This document shows positions 19,578-28,765 of a stretch of DNA of 64,000 nucleotides, in pieces. Location of the stretch: NCBI RefSeq assembly GCF_000745965.1, contig NZ_KN050789.1, forward strand, positions 124,001 through 188,000, given 5' to 3'. The translations under genes were made by a program, and so were the position numbers. The stretch comes from Edaphobacter aggregans DSM 19364. GTDB taxonomy: Bacteria > Acidobacteriota > Terriglobia > Terriglobales > Acidobacteriaceae. Below the pieces are notes generated by a model. That model did not search any database and was not told the origin of the DNA. It saw only the letters and a list, made by a program, of their open reading frames with translations. Position 1 is the first letter of the stretch; each line of letters starts with the position of its first letter.

Positions 19578-21161
19578 ATGCAAGGTACCATCAGAACCAT
19601 GGTTCAACGCAAAGGAACGGCCGCAAAGCGGCATAGTACCGCTTCGCGGCGAGTGCCCTATCTCGGCGGCGCTGTGACCGCTCTGGGCCTCAGCCTGCTT
19701 GGCCAGCCACTTATGGCACAGACTCCGGTCTATCCCTCGGGCAACCAGCCTCGGCCCACGCAGACCGGCGCGAGCACCGCGACCGAGAGCTCGCCCATCG
19801 CCGGAGCCCAGCAGCAGCTCTACACCGCCTCCGGAGAGAATGGAGCTACCGTCACGCAGGGCTCCTTCAAGGGCTCCGTCGTCGAGGGCAAGTCCACTGG
19901 CACGGTCCTCGACCTCTCGCTCGACGACGCCATCCAGCGCGGCCTACGCAATAACCTCGGCGTCATCCTGCAGGGAGCCGCGCAGCGAAACGCGAACGGA
20001 CAGCGCCTGGAAGAGCTGCAGGCGCTTCTTCCCACTGTCACGGGCGCGGCCAGCATCAACGTCCAGCAGATCAACCTCGCCGCCTACGGTCTGAAGTTTC
20101 CAGGACTCAATCCCATCATCGGCCCCTTCCAGGTCGTCGACTTCCGCGCCTACCTGACGCAGAATCTGCTGAACGTCTCGGCGCTTCAGAACTACATCGC
20201 CTCGAAGCACAACTTCGCCGCCGCGAAGTTCACCGCCGAAGACGCGCATGACTTCGTCGTCCTCACCGTCGGCAACGCCTATCTGCTCTGCATCGCGGAC
20301 GCTGCGCGCATCGAGGCGGTCATCGCGGAGCTTGCGACCGCAAAGATCACGCTCGATCAGGCGGTTGCCGCGCACGACGCCGGAACCAGCCCGAAGCTCG
20401 ACGTTCTGCGCGCCCAGGTCGACTATCAGAACGAGCAGCAGACGCTGATCTCCGCGAAGAACCAGCTCGCCAAAGACAAGCTGGCGCTCGCGCGTACCAT
20501 CGGCCTCCCGCTCGATCAGGAGTTCCGCCTGACGGACCTCGTTCCATACGCGGCCTTCAACAAAGTCGATCCGCAGACGGCGGTCGAGCAGGCGCTCAAG
20601 ACCCGCAAGGATCTCGCCGCCTCAGGCGAGCAGGTGAAGGCCGCCAGCGCACAGAAGACCTCGGCCCGGGCCTACCAATATCCGGTGGCCAGCTTCGTCG
20701 GCGACTTCGGCGACCTGGGAACCACTCCCGGCCAATCGCACTCCAGCTACACCGCCACTGGCCAGGTGACCATTCCGATCCTGCAGGTCGCCAAGACGAA
20801 GGGGCAGAACGAGGTTGCAGGAGCTGCTTATGAGCAGGCGCGCGCCCGTCTCGCCGATCAGGCCCAGCAGGTGAACCAGGACGTTCGCGACAGCATCCTC
20901 GATATTCAGGCGGCGGCGAAGCTGGTTGAGGCGACGCACTCGAACGTCGAGCTTGCCAACGAGGCGCTGAGCGAGGCGCAGCAGCGCTTCAAGGCCGGCG
21001 TCTCGGACAACCTTCCCGTCTCGCAGGCGCAGTCCCAGACCGAGCAGGCCAACGATCAGTACATCAGTGCGCTCTACCAGCACAACCTCGCCAAGCTCTC
21101 GCTGGCGCGCGCGTTAGGCGCGGCCCAGAGCAATTACAAAGATTATCTTGGAGGAAAGTAA
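19578..21161 (+). CDS. TolC-family outer-membrane efflux protein
   Basis: 527 residues from ATG 19578; an internal ATG eight codons in (MVQRKGTAAK) is also possible. Twin-basic signal region, hydrophobic core about 32-48 ending LMAQ, a Ser/Thr/Gln-rich mature N-terminus, then two OEP repeats rich in long coiled-coil helices: LDLSLDDAIQRGLRNNLGVI begins the first and LATAKITLDQAVAAHDAGTS lies in it; ANEALSEAQQRFKAGVSDNL is in the second. It forms the trimeric channel of a tripartite exporter. The HlyD-type adaptor starts 2 bp after its stop, so the two are one operon. Confidence 0.92.
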   Translation: MQGTIRTMVQRKGTAAKRHSTASRRVPYLGGAVTALGLSLLGQPLMAQTPVYPSGNQPRPTQTGASTATESSPIAGAQQQLYTASGENGATVTQGSFKGSVVEGKSTGTVLDLSLDDAIQRGLRNNLGVILQGAAQRNANGQRLEELQALLPTVTGAASINVQQINLAAYGLKFPGLNPIIGPFQVVDFRAYLTQNLLNVSALQNYIASKHNFAAAKFTAEDAHDFVVLTVGNAYLLCIADAARIEAVIAELATAKITLDQAVAAHDAGTSPKLDVLRAQVDYQNEQQTLISAKNQLAKDKLALARTIGLPLDQEFRLTDLVPYAAFNKVDPQTAVEQALKTRKDLAASGEQVKAASAQKTSARAYQYPVASFVGDFGDLGTTPGQSHSSYTATGQVTIPILQVAKTKGQNEVAGAAYEQARARLADQAQQVNQDVRDSILDIQAAAKLVEATHSNVELANEALSEAQQRFKAGVSDNLPVSQAQSQTEQANDQYISALYQHNLAKLSLARALGAAQSNYKDYLGGK

Positions 21162-21163
21162 CC

Positions 21164-22390
21164 TTGCCCGACGAACCGAAGAATATTGCCCCGGACATCG
21201 AAGAGGAGTCCCCGGAGAAGAAGTCGCGCCGCAAGCTCATCGTCATCGCTGTGGTGACGCTGCTCGCGATTGGCGCCGCACTCTTCTACTGGCACTCGAC
21301 CTTTACCGAGGACACAGACGACGCGCAGGTGGATGGCGACCTCTACCAGGTCAGCTCCCGCATCGCCGGACAAGTGATTAAGGTCTACGTGGAAGACAAT
21401 CAGGAGGTCAAGGCGGGCGATGTTCTGGCCGAGATCGACCCCAAGGACTTTCAGGTCGCGCTCGAGCAGGCCCAGGCTAACCTCGCCAGCGCCGAGGCCG
21501 CTGCGATCCAGGCCAATGTGAATGTGCCGATCACCAGCATCACTTCGAGCACCAGCATCAGCACCACCAGCTCCGACGTGCAGGGTGCACAGTCTGCCGT
21601 CGCTCAATCGCAGAAGCAGGTGGCCGCAGCTGAGGCGCGCGTCGCCCAGGCTAAGGCGAACGCCATCAAGTCCGACCTCGACGTCGAGCGCTACAAGCCG
21701 CTGGTTGAGAAGGACGTCATCTCCAAGCAGCAGTTTGATGCTGCGGTAGCTGCCGCTGCGGCCAATCGGGCCTCCGTTCTCGAAGCCGAGGCCACGCTGA
21801 TTGCGCAGCAGGAGGCCGTCCGACAGGCCCAGCAGAAGCTCGCGCAGTCTCGTTCCACCGCCGTCGAAGCCACGAAGAACGGGCCCAGCCAGGTGAAGGC
21901 CCAGGAGGCTAAAGCGCAGGCCGCTCTGGCGGACGTCAAGCAGGCGCAGGCGAAGGTCGATCAGGCGAAGCTGAACCTCAGCTATACCAAGATCTCGGCC
22001 CCGACCACGGGCATCGTCAATAAGAAAAACGTGCAGGTGGGTGCCAACCTTTCGGTCGGCCAGGATCTGCTGACGATCATTCCGGTCACCGATCTGTGGG
22101 TCACGGCCAACTTCAAGGAGACGCAGCTTGAAAAGATGCGGCCCGGCCAGAAGGTCGTCGTCGAGGTCGACGCTCTCGGCGGACGCAAGTTCCAGGGTGA
22201 GGTCAAGCAGATCGGCGGAGCTACCGGCTCCCGGCTCTCGCTCTTCCCCCCGGAGAACGCCACCGGAAACTATGTGAAGGTGGTTCAGCGCATTCCGGTG
22301 CGCATCAACTTCACCAATCTCGACCAGGACAACAGCGACCATCAGCTGCGTCCCGGCTTCTCGGTCACGCCGATCGTCTCAGTGAAGTAG
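21164..22390 (+). CDS. HlyD/EmrA-type membrane-fusion protein
   Basis: 408 residues from a TTG start at 21164 with GGAGGAAAG seven bases upstream. Acidic/basic N-terminus, one membrane anchor (LIVIAVVTLLAIGAALFYWH, about 25-44), then TEDTDDAQVDGDLYQVSSRI, the beta-barrel/lipoyl start typical of EmrA. A long alpha-hairpin (about 85-260) rich in Ala/Gln follows, then LSYTKISAPTTGIVNKKNVQ and DLWVTANFKETQLEKMRPGQ. It links an inner-membrane pump to TolC. No MFS (EmrB-type) or ABC partner follows; the next gene encodes a DedA-rhodanese protein. The missing pump must be elsewhere or the pair is shared. Confidence 0.92.
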   Translation: MPDEPKNIAPDIEEESPEKKSRRKLIVIAVVTLLAIGAALFYWHSTFTEDTDDAQVDGDLYQVSSRIAGQVIKVYVEDNQEVKAGDVLAEIDPKDFQVALEQAQANLASAEAAAIQANVNVPITSITSSTSISTTSSDVQGAQSAVAQSQKQVAAAEARVAQAKANAIKSDLDVERYKPLVEKDVISKQQFDAAVAAAAANRASVLEAEATLIAQQEAVRQAQQKLAQSRSTAVEATKNGPSQVKAQEAKAQAALADVKQAQAKVDQAKLNLSYTKISAPTTGIVNKKNVQVGANLSVGQDLLTIIPVTDLWVTANFKETQLEKMRPGQKVVVEVDALGGRKFQGEVKQIGGATGSRLSLFPPENATGNYVKVVQRIPVRINFTNLDQDNSDHQLRPGFSVTPIVSVK

Positions 22391-22405
22391 CTGTCTCAAC
22401 TCATG

Positions 22406-22434
22406 CAGCCCGGCTGCCCAACGGCCCCGGGCTG
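22406..22434 (+). terminator. Probable terminator hairpin after the TolC-HlyD operon
   Basis: CAGCCCGG (22406-22413) pairs with CCGGGCTG (22427-22434), loop 13 bases, starting 16 bp after the adaptor stop and followed by TGTATCTTT. A short, imperfect T-rich tail makes it plausible but not certain. Confidence 0.5.
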
Positions 22435-22500
22435 TGTATCTTTAAGGTACGAGGACGCATCCAATCCCGGTGACCACTTACAGTTGATGGAACCGTCTTT

Positions 22501-23529
22501 ATGCCGATCGCGCTCCAATTTTTCGTTCACTATGCCTACCTGATCCTCTTCCTCTGGGTCCTGGTGGAGCAGATCGGTATTCCGATCCCGAGCCTGCCTG
22601 TTCTGCTGACCGCCGGAACGCTGAGCGCGACCCACCGGATTCACCACCTTCCGGCATTGATCGCAGTGCTTGCTGCCTGTGCCATCGCAGACTCGATGTG
22701 GTTCGCCCTGGGCCGCAAGTACGGCAACAGCGTCCTCAAGCTGCTCTGCCGGCTCTCCTTCGAGGCCTCCACCTGCGTCTCGAAGACCGAGGGCTACTTC
22801 ACCCGCCGCGGGCCGGCGACCCTGTTGTTCTCGAAGTTCATCCCCGGGCTCAGTACGGTGGCTCCACCCATCGCCGGACAGATCGGGATGCCGTATGCGC
22901 GCTTCTTTCTCTGGGATCTCGCCGGCTCTTTGATCTGGGCCGAGACGTTCCTCCTCGCCGGACGCTTCTTCGGCGACATCGCGCAGAAGAGCGCGCCGTT
23001 CTTCCACTGGCTCGGCCACTTCGCCTTCGCTATCTTCATCCTGATGGTGCTGGGCCTGATGGCCTACCGCATCTTCAAGCAGCGCAAGTTCCTCCAGCAG
23101 GTGCGGGAGCTCAGGCTCGAGCCTCAGGAGCTGAAGGAGATGATGGACCTGGCCGAAAAGATGGGCAACACGCCGCCGTTCATCGTCGACCTGCGCCATC
23201 CGCTGGACTATCTTCCCGATCCTCGCGTGCTTCCCGGTGCTCTGCGCATCGGTCCCAACGAGATTCGGCAGCACAGCGAGATCATCCCTCGCGATCGCGA
23301 CGTGGTGCTCTACTGCACCTGCCCCAGCGAGGAGACCAGCGCGAAGCTCGCGCTGCAGCTCCACAAGGTGGGCGTCTACCGCGTGCGGCCCCTGCGCGGA
23401 GGCTTCGACGGCTGGAAGAACGCCGGCTATCCGCTGATGGACTACGTCACGGACGCGCCTACGACGGCGGTGCTGACGACCGAGATCGCGGCGGCTCCGG
23501 AGTCGAAGCCGGCCCTTCCGCTCCTCTAA
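22501..23529 (+). CDS. DedA-family membrane protein fused to a C-terminal rhodanese domain
   Basis: 342 residues. The DedA/SNARE-associated half (1 to about 210) has several membrane segments and the family signatures EQIGIPIPSLPVLLTAGTLS, RRGPATLLFSKFIPGLSTVA and GSLIWAETFLLAGRFFGD. DedA proteins act in lipid flipping and membrane homeostasis. A cytoplasmic rhodanese domain follows (about 220-325): FIVDLRHPLDY, VVLYCTCPSEETSAKLAL with the candidate active-site Cys, and VRPLRGGFDGWKNAGYPL. The fusion suggests a sulfur-transfer or redox-linked function at the membrane, but this is not proven. Convergent with tonB with only 7 bp between stops. Confidence 0.9.
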   Translation: MPIALQFFVHYAYLILFLWVLVEQIGIPIPSLPVLLTAGTLSATHRIHHLPALIAVLAACAIADSMWFALGRKYGNSVLKLLCRLSFEASTCVSKTEGYFTRRGPATLLFSKFIPGLSTVAPPIAGQIGMPYARFFLWDLAGSLIWAETFLLAGRFFGDIAQKSAPFFHWLGHFAFAIFILMVLGLMAYRIFKQRKFLQQVRELRLEPQELKEMMDLAEKMGNTPPFIVDLRHPLDYLPDPRVLPGALRIGPNEIRQHSEIIPRDRDVVLYCTCPSEETSAKLALQLHKVGVYRVRPLRGGFDGWKNAGYPLMDYVTDAPTTAVLTTEIAAAPESKPALPLL

Positions 23530-23536
23530 TCCTGAA

Positions 23537-24256
23537 TCACGCTCCCAAGCGGAAGTTGACCGTAATCGTCGTCTGGACCTCTGTCGGCTCGCCGTTCAGC
23601 CGGAAGGGCTGGTAGCGCGCCGCGCGAATCGCGTCGAGGGCTGCGCCGCGCAGCATCTCCGGCCCGCTGACGACGTGCAGGCTCTCGATCGTTCCGGTCT
23701 TCGAGATGATCGCCTCGACCACAACCGTGCCGGAGATTCTCGCAGCCTTCGCGATCGCTGGATAGACCGGCCGGATGGGCGAGAGCAGCATTCCCGTCGA
23801 GACACCCTCCGAGACTGGTATCGGCCTCACCGGTCTGGCCGCAGCCACCGTCACGTTCGTGTCGCTGCCAACTCCGTTGCGCAGGGCGTCCGGGAAGCCC
23901 GTCGCCCGTCCCATGCCAATGATCGTGCCAATCACGGGCGGCTCCTCTACCGCGGGCCCCGGATGGGTGATGAGAATGGTCGTGATGGGGCGCGCAGCGC
24001 TCGGCAGATCGGCGATCGAAGGTCCCTGCGAGGCGGCAGGTTCGGGCCGCGTCTGCGGAATGGGAGGCCTCGGTGGTGGAGGCGTGAACACAAGCGGCGT
24101 GCTGGCGTGGAAGGTGAGCCGCTCAGGGTGCAGCAGCGGAAGAACGATGAGCGCTGCTGCCGCCGCAAGCTGCAATGCAGTCGATCCTGCCATCGTCCAT
24201 CGTGTTGTGGGGGAGAGATGCGCGACCCGCGACTCAACAAGGCTGTCCTCAAACAT
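23537..24256 (-). CDS. TonB-family energy transducer
   Basis: 239 residues: short cytoplasmic N-terminus, one membrane anchor (about 25-42, ALQLAAAAALIVLPLLHP), a proline-rich periplasmic spacer (TPPPPRPPIPQTRPEP), then a C-terminal TonB domain (about 155-239) with YPAIAKAARISGTVVVEAII, GTIESLHVVSGPEMLRGAAL and ARYQPFRLNGEPTEVQTTIT. It transmits proton-motive energy from ExbB/ExbD to outer-membrane receptors; none of these partners is in the window. Many acidobacterial genomes carry several TonB paralogues, so this may serve a specialised receptor. Confidence 0.9.
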   Translation of the reverse strand: MFEDSLVESRVAHLSPTTRWTMAGSTALQLAAAAALIVLPLLHPERLTFHASTPLVFTPPPPRPPIPQTRPEPAASQGPSIADLPSAARPITTILITHPGPAVEEPPVIGTIIGMGRATGFPDALRNGVGSDTNVTVAAARPVRPIPVSEGVSTGMLLSPIRPVYPAIAKAARISGTVVVEAIISKTGTIESLHVVSGPEMLRGAALDAIRAARYQPFRLNGEPTEVQTTITVNFRLGA

Positions 24257-24397
24257 ATGCCACCTCCGAACCGTTCCGATTCAGGGGCGCATCTGCGAGG
24301 AATGCGTCCGTTACAGCGTTAGACCCCTACGGTGGCTAAATTGTTCCCGCAGAAAAGACTGCACAACAGAGCGCCGCTTGAGCGATGATGAATCACC

Positions 24398-25645
24398 ATG
24401 GCTGAACGGTCTTCAACTCTCGTCGCTCCTGGCGCTGCTGCCACCACGGTCAAGGCGCCGTCCTCACGCGTTCTTTCGGTCGACGTGCTGCGCGGCATCA
24501 CGATCGCCTTCATGATCCTCGTTAACGATCCCGGCGACTGGTCGCACGTCTATACACAGCTCGAGCACGCGGCGTGGAATGGCTGCACCCTCACCGATCT
24601 TGTCTTCCCGACCTTCCTCTTCGTCGTCGGCATCTCGATCATCCTGTCGCTCTACACTCGTTTGCAGCGCGGAGCCAGCCGGCGTGAGCTCGCCATCCAC
24701 ACCGTCCGCCGCGCGGCGACCATCTTCTTCGTCGCGATGCTCATCAACCTGATTCCGTACTTCCGCTTCACGCACCTGCGCATCTACGGCGTGCTCACGC
24801 GGATCGCGGTCTGCTATCTCATCGCCGGACTCATCTGCCTGGTCACACAGCGCGCGCGCGCGCTGCTGGCGATCACGGCGGCGCTGCTGGTCAGCTACTG
24901 GCTGCTGATGCGCTTCGTTCCGGTCCCGGGCTTCGGCGTCCCCACGCACGAGATTCCCCTGCTCGACCCGGACCGCAACTTCGCCGCATGGATGGATCGC
25001 GGCATCAACGACTTTCTGCAGCGAACCATTCACACCGGGCGACTGTATGAAGGGACGCGCGACCCCGAGGGGCTTCTCAGCACCATTCCCGCTATCGGCA
25101 CAACGCTGCTGGGCGCGGTGGCGGGTCTCTGGCTTCGAAAGGCGGACGGCAAGCCTCCTTTGATGACGCGGGCGCAGTGTGCGATGGGCCTTCTGCTCTC
25201 CGGCTTGCTCGGCATGGCCTCGGGCCTGCTGTGGAACCTCTGGTTCCCGCTCAACAAGAACCTCTGGACCAGCTCGTACGTGCTCTTCGCCGCCGGCTGC
25301 GCTCTGGTTGGCCTTGCGACGTGCTACTGGCTCATCGACATCCGCCGATTCCACGAGACAAAGGTCGGCGGCTGGCTCACCTGGCCGTGGCTGGTCTTCG
25401 GCTCGAACGCAATTGTGGCCTATTCGGTCGCGGCGCTATTCGTGAAGACCCTCTTCCTCATCCACACCTCGAGCCTCGGGCCTACCGGCAAGCCGCTCAA
25501 CGGCTGGGGCTGGATCTACTGGCACATCTTCGCGAGCAACGGCTCCACGAACATGACCTCGGCGGCCTTCGCGTTCGCCTTTGTGCTCGTGTGTTTCATC
25601 CCGAACTGGATTCTCTGGCGTAAGCGAATCTTTGTGAAGCTCTGA
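24398..25645 (+). CDS. Heparan-alpha-glucosaminide N-acetyltransferase-like membrane acyltransferase
   Basis: 415 residues, about ten membrane segments. The N-terminal signature SVDVLRGITIAFMILVNDPG followed by WNGCTLTDLVFPTFLFVVGI is the HGSNAT/DUF5009 family hallmark (NagX in bacteria). The family moves acetyl groups from cytoplasmic acetyl-CoA across the membrane to sugars; the bacterial substrate is usually unknown. Later segments GLLSTIPAIGTTLLGAVAGL and SSYVLFAAGCALVGLATCYW also fit. It stands alone between tonB (divergent) and ubiD. Peptidoglycan or other amino-sugar recycling is possible but not shown. Confidence 0.85.
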   Translation: MAERSSTLVAPGAAATTVKAPSSRVLSVDVLRGITIAFMILVNDPGDWSHVYTQLEHAAWNGCTLTDLVFPTFLFVVGISIILSLYTRLQRGASRRELAIHTVRRAATIFFVAMLINLIPYFRFTHLRIYGVLTRIAVCYLIAGLICLVTQRARALLAITAALLVSYWLLMRFVPVPGFGVPTHEIPLLDPDRNFAAWMDRGINDFLQRTIHTGRLYEGTRDPEGLLSTIPAIGTTLLGAVAGLWLRKADGKPPLMTRAQCAMGLLLSGLLGMASGLLWNLWFPLNKNLWTSSYVLFAAGCALVGLATCYWLIDIRRFHETKVGGWLTWPWLVFGSNAIVAYSVAALFVKTLFLIHTSSLGPTGKPLNGWGWIYWHIFASNGSTNMTSAAFAFAFVLVCFIPNWILWRKRIFVKL

Positions 25646-25743
25646 TCGCTTTGAGTGCTTCGTCCGTATGCGGAGTGCGCTTCCACCTTCGCGAGCCGTT
25701 ACCATAGATCACGGGCTGCAGCATACTGCGGCAGGAGAGGGAA

Positions 25744-27336
25744 TTGGCCTACGACGATCTTCGCGACTGGATCAATGAGCTGCACAAGGCAGGAGAGCTG
25801 AAGCGCATCACCGTCGAGGTCGATCCCATCCTCGAGATGGCCGAGATCGCCGACCGCACCGCGAAGCTCAGCCGCGGCACAGCAAAAGCAGGTGGCCCGG
25901 CGCTCCTGTTTGAGAACGTCAAAGGCCACGCCGGCGCGCGCGTCCTGATGAACCAGTTCGGCAGCGAGCGCCGCATGAGGCTCGCGCTCGAGGCCGACTC
26001 GCTCGATGCCATCGCCGACCGCATCCGCACGTTGCTCAAGCCCGAGACTCCGACCAGCCTCATCGACAAGCTGAAGCTGCTGCCGAAGCTCGCCGAAGTG
26101 GGCAGCTTCTTCCCGAAGGTGATTGCCGCAAAGGACGCCCCGTGCAAGCAGGTTATCCTTCGCGGCAGCGACGTCGATCTGAACCGGCTGCCCATCCTCA
26201 AGACCTGGCCGCACGACGGTGGGCGCTTCATCACGCTGCCTTGCGTCATCACGCGCGATCCAAAGTCAGGCAAACGCAACGTCGGCATGTACCGCATGCA
26301 GGTCTACGACGGCCAGACGACCGGCATGCACTGGCAGCGCCAGAAGGTCGCAGCAGAACACATGCGCGACCGCCTGCGCGCGGCTTCGGTCGATCCCAGC
26401 GCGGCGATCGACCTGATGGCCCTGACCGCCGGAGGCACCACGGCGGCCCAGTCGCTCGAGACAATCTCGCAGGTCACGCTCGGCAAGATTCGCAACGAGC
26501 GCATGGAGGTCGCGGTTGCAATCGGCACCGACCCCGCCACCACCTTCAGCGCGATTGTCCCGGCGCCGCCTGACGTCGAGGAATACCTTATCTCCGGCTT
26601 CCTTCGCCAGAAACCGCTCGAGCTCGTCAAAGCCGAGACCATCGATCTCGAGGTGCCGGCGAACGCCGAGTACATCCTCGAGGGATACGTTGAGTTGGGC
26701 GAGCTGCGCACCGAAGGACCCTTCGGCGACCACACCGGCTTCTACACCATGCAGGACGACTACCCGGTCTTCCACGTCACCTGCATTACACACCGCCGCG
26801 ATCCCGTCTACGCCGCGACCATCGTCGGCAAGCCTCCGATGGAGGACGCATGGATGGGCAAAGCAGTCGAGCGCATCTTCCTGCCGCTGATGCAGCTCAC
26901 GCTGCCGGAGATTCGCGACGTGAACCTGCCTCCCGAGGGCGTCTTCCACAACCTGATGATCGTGTCGATCCGCAAGTCCTATGCTGGCCACGCGCGCAAG
27001 GTGATGAACGGGATCTGGGCGATGGGGCAGGCGATGTTTACCAAGTGCATCATCGTCGTCGATGAGGACTGCGACGTGCAGGATCTCGCCGAGGTGGTGC
27101 TGCGGACGACGAACAACATCGACCCCGAGCGCGACATTCAGTTCACCATGGGTCCCATTGACACGCTCGACCACGCCAGCCGTCTCCCGAACTACGGCAG
27201 CAAGATGGGGATCGACGCGACGCGAAAGTGGCCGGCGGAGGGTTTCAATCGCCCGTGGCCGCAGATGCTCGCCATGGACGCGGCGGTAAAGTCGCGGGTC
27301 GATGCGATCTGGAAGAAGATGGGTATCGACGCGTGA
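25744..27336 (+). CDS. UbiD-family decarboxylase
   Basis: 530 residues from a TTG start at 25744, which has GGAGAGG six bases upstream and gives MAYDDLRDWINELHKAGELK, the normal UbiD opening. The prenylated-FMN binding region shows NVGMYRMQVYDGQTTGMHWQ with the conserved Arg, then LRTEGPFGDHTGFYTMQDDY containing the catalytic acid region, and LPEIRDVNLPPEGVFHNLMI. It removes the carboxyl group of 4-hydroxybenzoate-type or futalosine-pathway menaquinone precursors; which one cannot be decided here. It needs the UbiX flavin prenyltransferase, not seen in the window. The next gene is a separate transporter unit 164 bp on. Confidence 0.92.
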   Translation: MAYDDLRDWINELHKAGELKRITVEVDPILEMAEIADRTAKLSRGTAKAGGPALLFENVKGHAGARVLMNQFGSERRMRLALEADSLDAIADRIRTLLKPETPTSLIDKLKLLPKLAEVGSFFPKVIAAKDAPCKQVILRGSDVDLNRLPILKTWPHDGGRFITLPCVITRDPKSGKRNVGMYRMQVYDGQTTGMHWQRQKVAAEHMRDRLRAASVDPSAAIDLMALTAGGTTAAQSLETISQVTLGKIRNERMEVAVAIGTDPATTFSAIVPAPPDVEEYLISGFLRQKPLELVKAETIDLEVPANAEYILEGYVELGELRTEGPFGDHTGFYTMQDDYPVFHVTCITHRRDPVYAATIVGKPPMEDAWMGKAVERIFLPLMQLTLPEIRDVNLPPEGVFHNLMIVSIRKSYAGHARKVMNGIWAMGQAMFTKCIIVVDEDCDVQDLAEVVLRTTNNIDPERDIQFTMGPIDTLDHASRLPNYGSKMGIDATRKWPAEGFNRPWPQMLAMDAAVKSRVDAIWKKMGIDA

Positions 27337-27500
27337 TGTACGTTCCTTGCACGTCATCTTGCAGTGGCTCTTTGCCGTCAGCATAATCAGGTACTCTAGA
27401 GCTGGCGGGTACAGACCTGCTCCTTCGCACAACTTGCGGCTGGCCTTTGATGAGGGCAAGCCAAGACACTGTCCTCTATCCGTGAGACAAAGGGGCTTCG

Positions 27501-28751
27501 ATGGCACTGTGGCGCAGATGGAGAACGCGGCTGATGCTCATCTTCGCCGTGCTCGGTCCGGGCTTCATCACCGCCAACGTGGACAACGATTCCGGCGGCA
27601 TTCTTACCTACTCGCAGGCAGGCGCGCAGTACGGCTACCAGCTGCTGTGGACGATGATTCCCATCACGCTCGCGCTGATCGTCGTTCAGGAGATGTGCGC
27701 CCGCATGGGCGTCGTGACAGGCAAGGGCCTCAGCGATCTGATCCGCGAGGAGTTCGGCCTGCGCATCACGTTCTTCGTCATGATCCTGCTGGTCATCGTG
27801 AACTTCGGCAATGTGATGGCCGAGTTCTCGGGAATCGCCGGCTCCATGCAGTTGTTCCACGTCAGCAAGTACATCAGCGTGCCGGTCTGCGCGTTCATCG
27901 TCTGGATCCTTGTCGTCAAGGGCGACTACAAGAGCGTCGAGAAGGTCTTCCTTCTCGCGAGCACCGTCTACATCTCGTACATCTTCGCCGGTGTGCTCAG
28001 CGAGCCCAACTGGCATCTCGCGCTGGCGGAGACGGTCAAGATTCCCAGCCGCGCGGTCTGGAGCGACAGAAACTACGTCTACATGGTCATCGGCGTCATC
28101 GGAACCACGATCGCACCATGGATGCAGTTCTATCTGCAGTCCTCCATCGTCGAGAAGGGCATCGAGGTGCGGCAGTACCGCAACACGCGTCTCGATGTCA
28201 TCGTGGGCTCTATCTTTACGGACGTCGTCGCCTGGTTCATCATCGTGGCCTGCGCGGCTACGCTGTACACGCACGGTCTGCGCAACATCGGCGAGGCCGC
28301 CGACGCTGCCGAAGCCATGAAGCCGCTCGCAGGCCAGTACGCCTTCATCCTCTTCGCCGCGGGGCTCTTCAATGCTTCGATCTTCGCCGCGTCCATTCTT
28401 CCGCTCTCCACGGCATACACGGTCTGTGAGGGACTCGGATTCGAGAGCGGGCTGGACAAGGGCTTCAAGGACGCGCGCTTCTTCTATTGGTTCTACACGC
28501 TGCTGCTGGCGCTTGGCGCCGCCGCTGTGCTGATTCCGAACTTTCCGCTGGTCAAGGTCATCATCGGATCGCAGGTGCTCAACGGCGTGCTGCTTCCCGT
28601 GGTGCTGATCTTCATGCTGCGGCTGATCAACCGGCACGAGCTGATGGGAAAATACACCAACTCACGATGGTTCAACATCATTGCATGGGGCACAGCGATC
28701 GTGGTCATCTGCCTGTCGCTGATGCTGATGTGGAACACGATCCATGGCTGA
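27501..28751 (+). CDS. Nramp-superfamily transporter lacking the canonical metal-binding motifs
   Basis: 416 residues with about eleven membrane segments. TM1 reads LGPGFITANVDNDSGGIL: the DPGN metal-binding motif of manganese/iron Nramps is replaced by DNDSGG. TM6 has IGTTIAPWMQFYLQSS where Nramps have the A/C-x-MPH motif, so the metal-coordinating Met and His are absent. The fold-level family assignment is firm from the flanking LTYSQAGAQYGYQLLWTMIP and NFGNVMAEFSGIAG. Divergent Nramp-related branches include magnesium transporters and uncharacterised groups; the cargo here is unknown. Start ATG at 27501. Single-gene unit converging with the NUDIX gene. Confidence 0.85.
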   Translation: MALWRRWRTRLMLIFAVLGPGFITANVDNDSGGILTYSQAGAQYGYQLLWTMIPITLALIVVQEMCARMGVVTGKGLSDLIREEFGLRITFFVMILLVIVNFGNVMAEFSGIAGSMQLFHVSKYISVPVCAFIVWILVVKGDYKSVEKVFLLASTVYISYIFAGVLSEPNWHLALAETVKIPSRAVWSDRNYVYMVIGVIGTTIAPWMQFYLQSSIVEKGIEVRQYRNTRLDVIVGSIFTDVVAWFIIVACAATLYTHGLRNIGEAADAAEAMKPLAGQYAFILFAAGLFNASIFAASILPLSTAYTVCEGLGFESGLDKGFKDARFFYWFYTLLLALGAAAVLIPNFPLVKVIIGSQVLNGVLLPVVLIFMLRLINRHELMGKYTNSRWFNIIAWGTAIVVICLSLMLMWNTIHG

Positions 28752-28765
28752 AAGAATGGCTCCGG

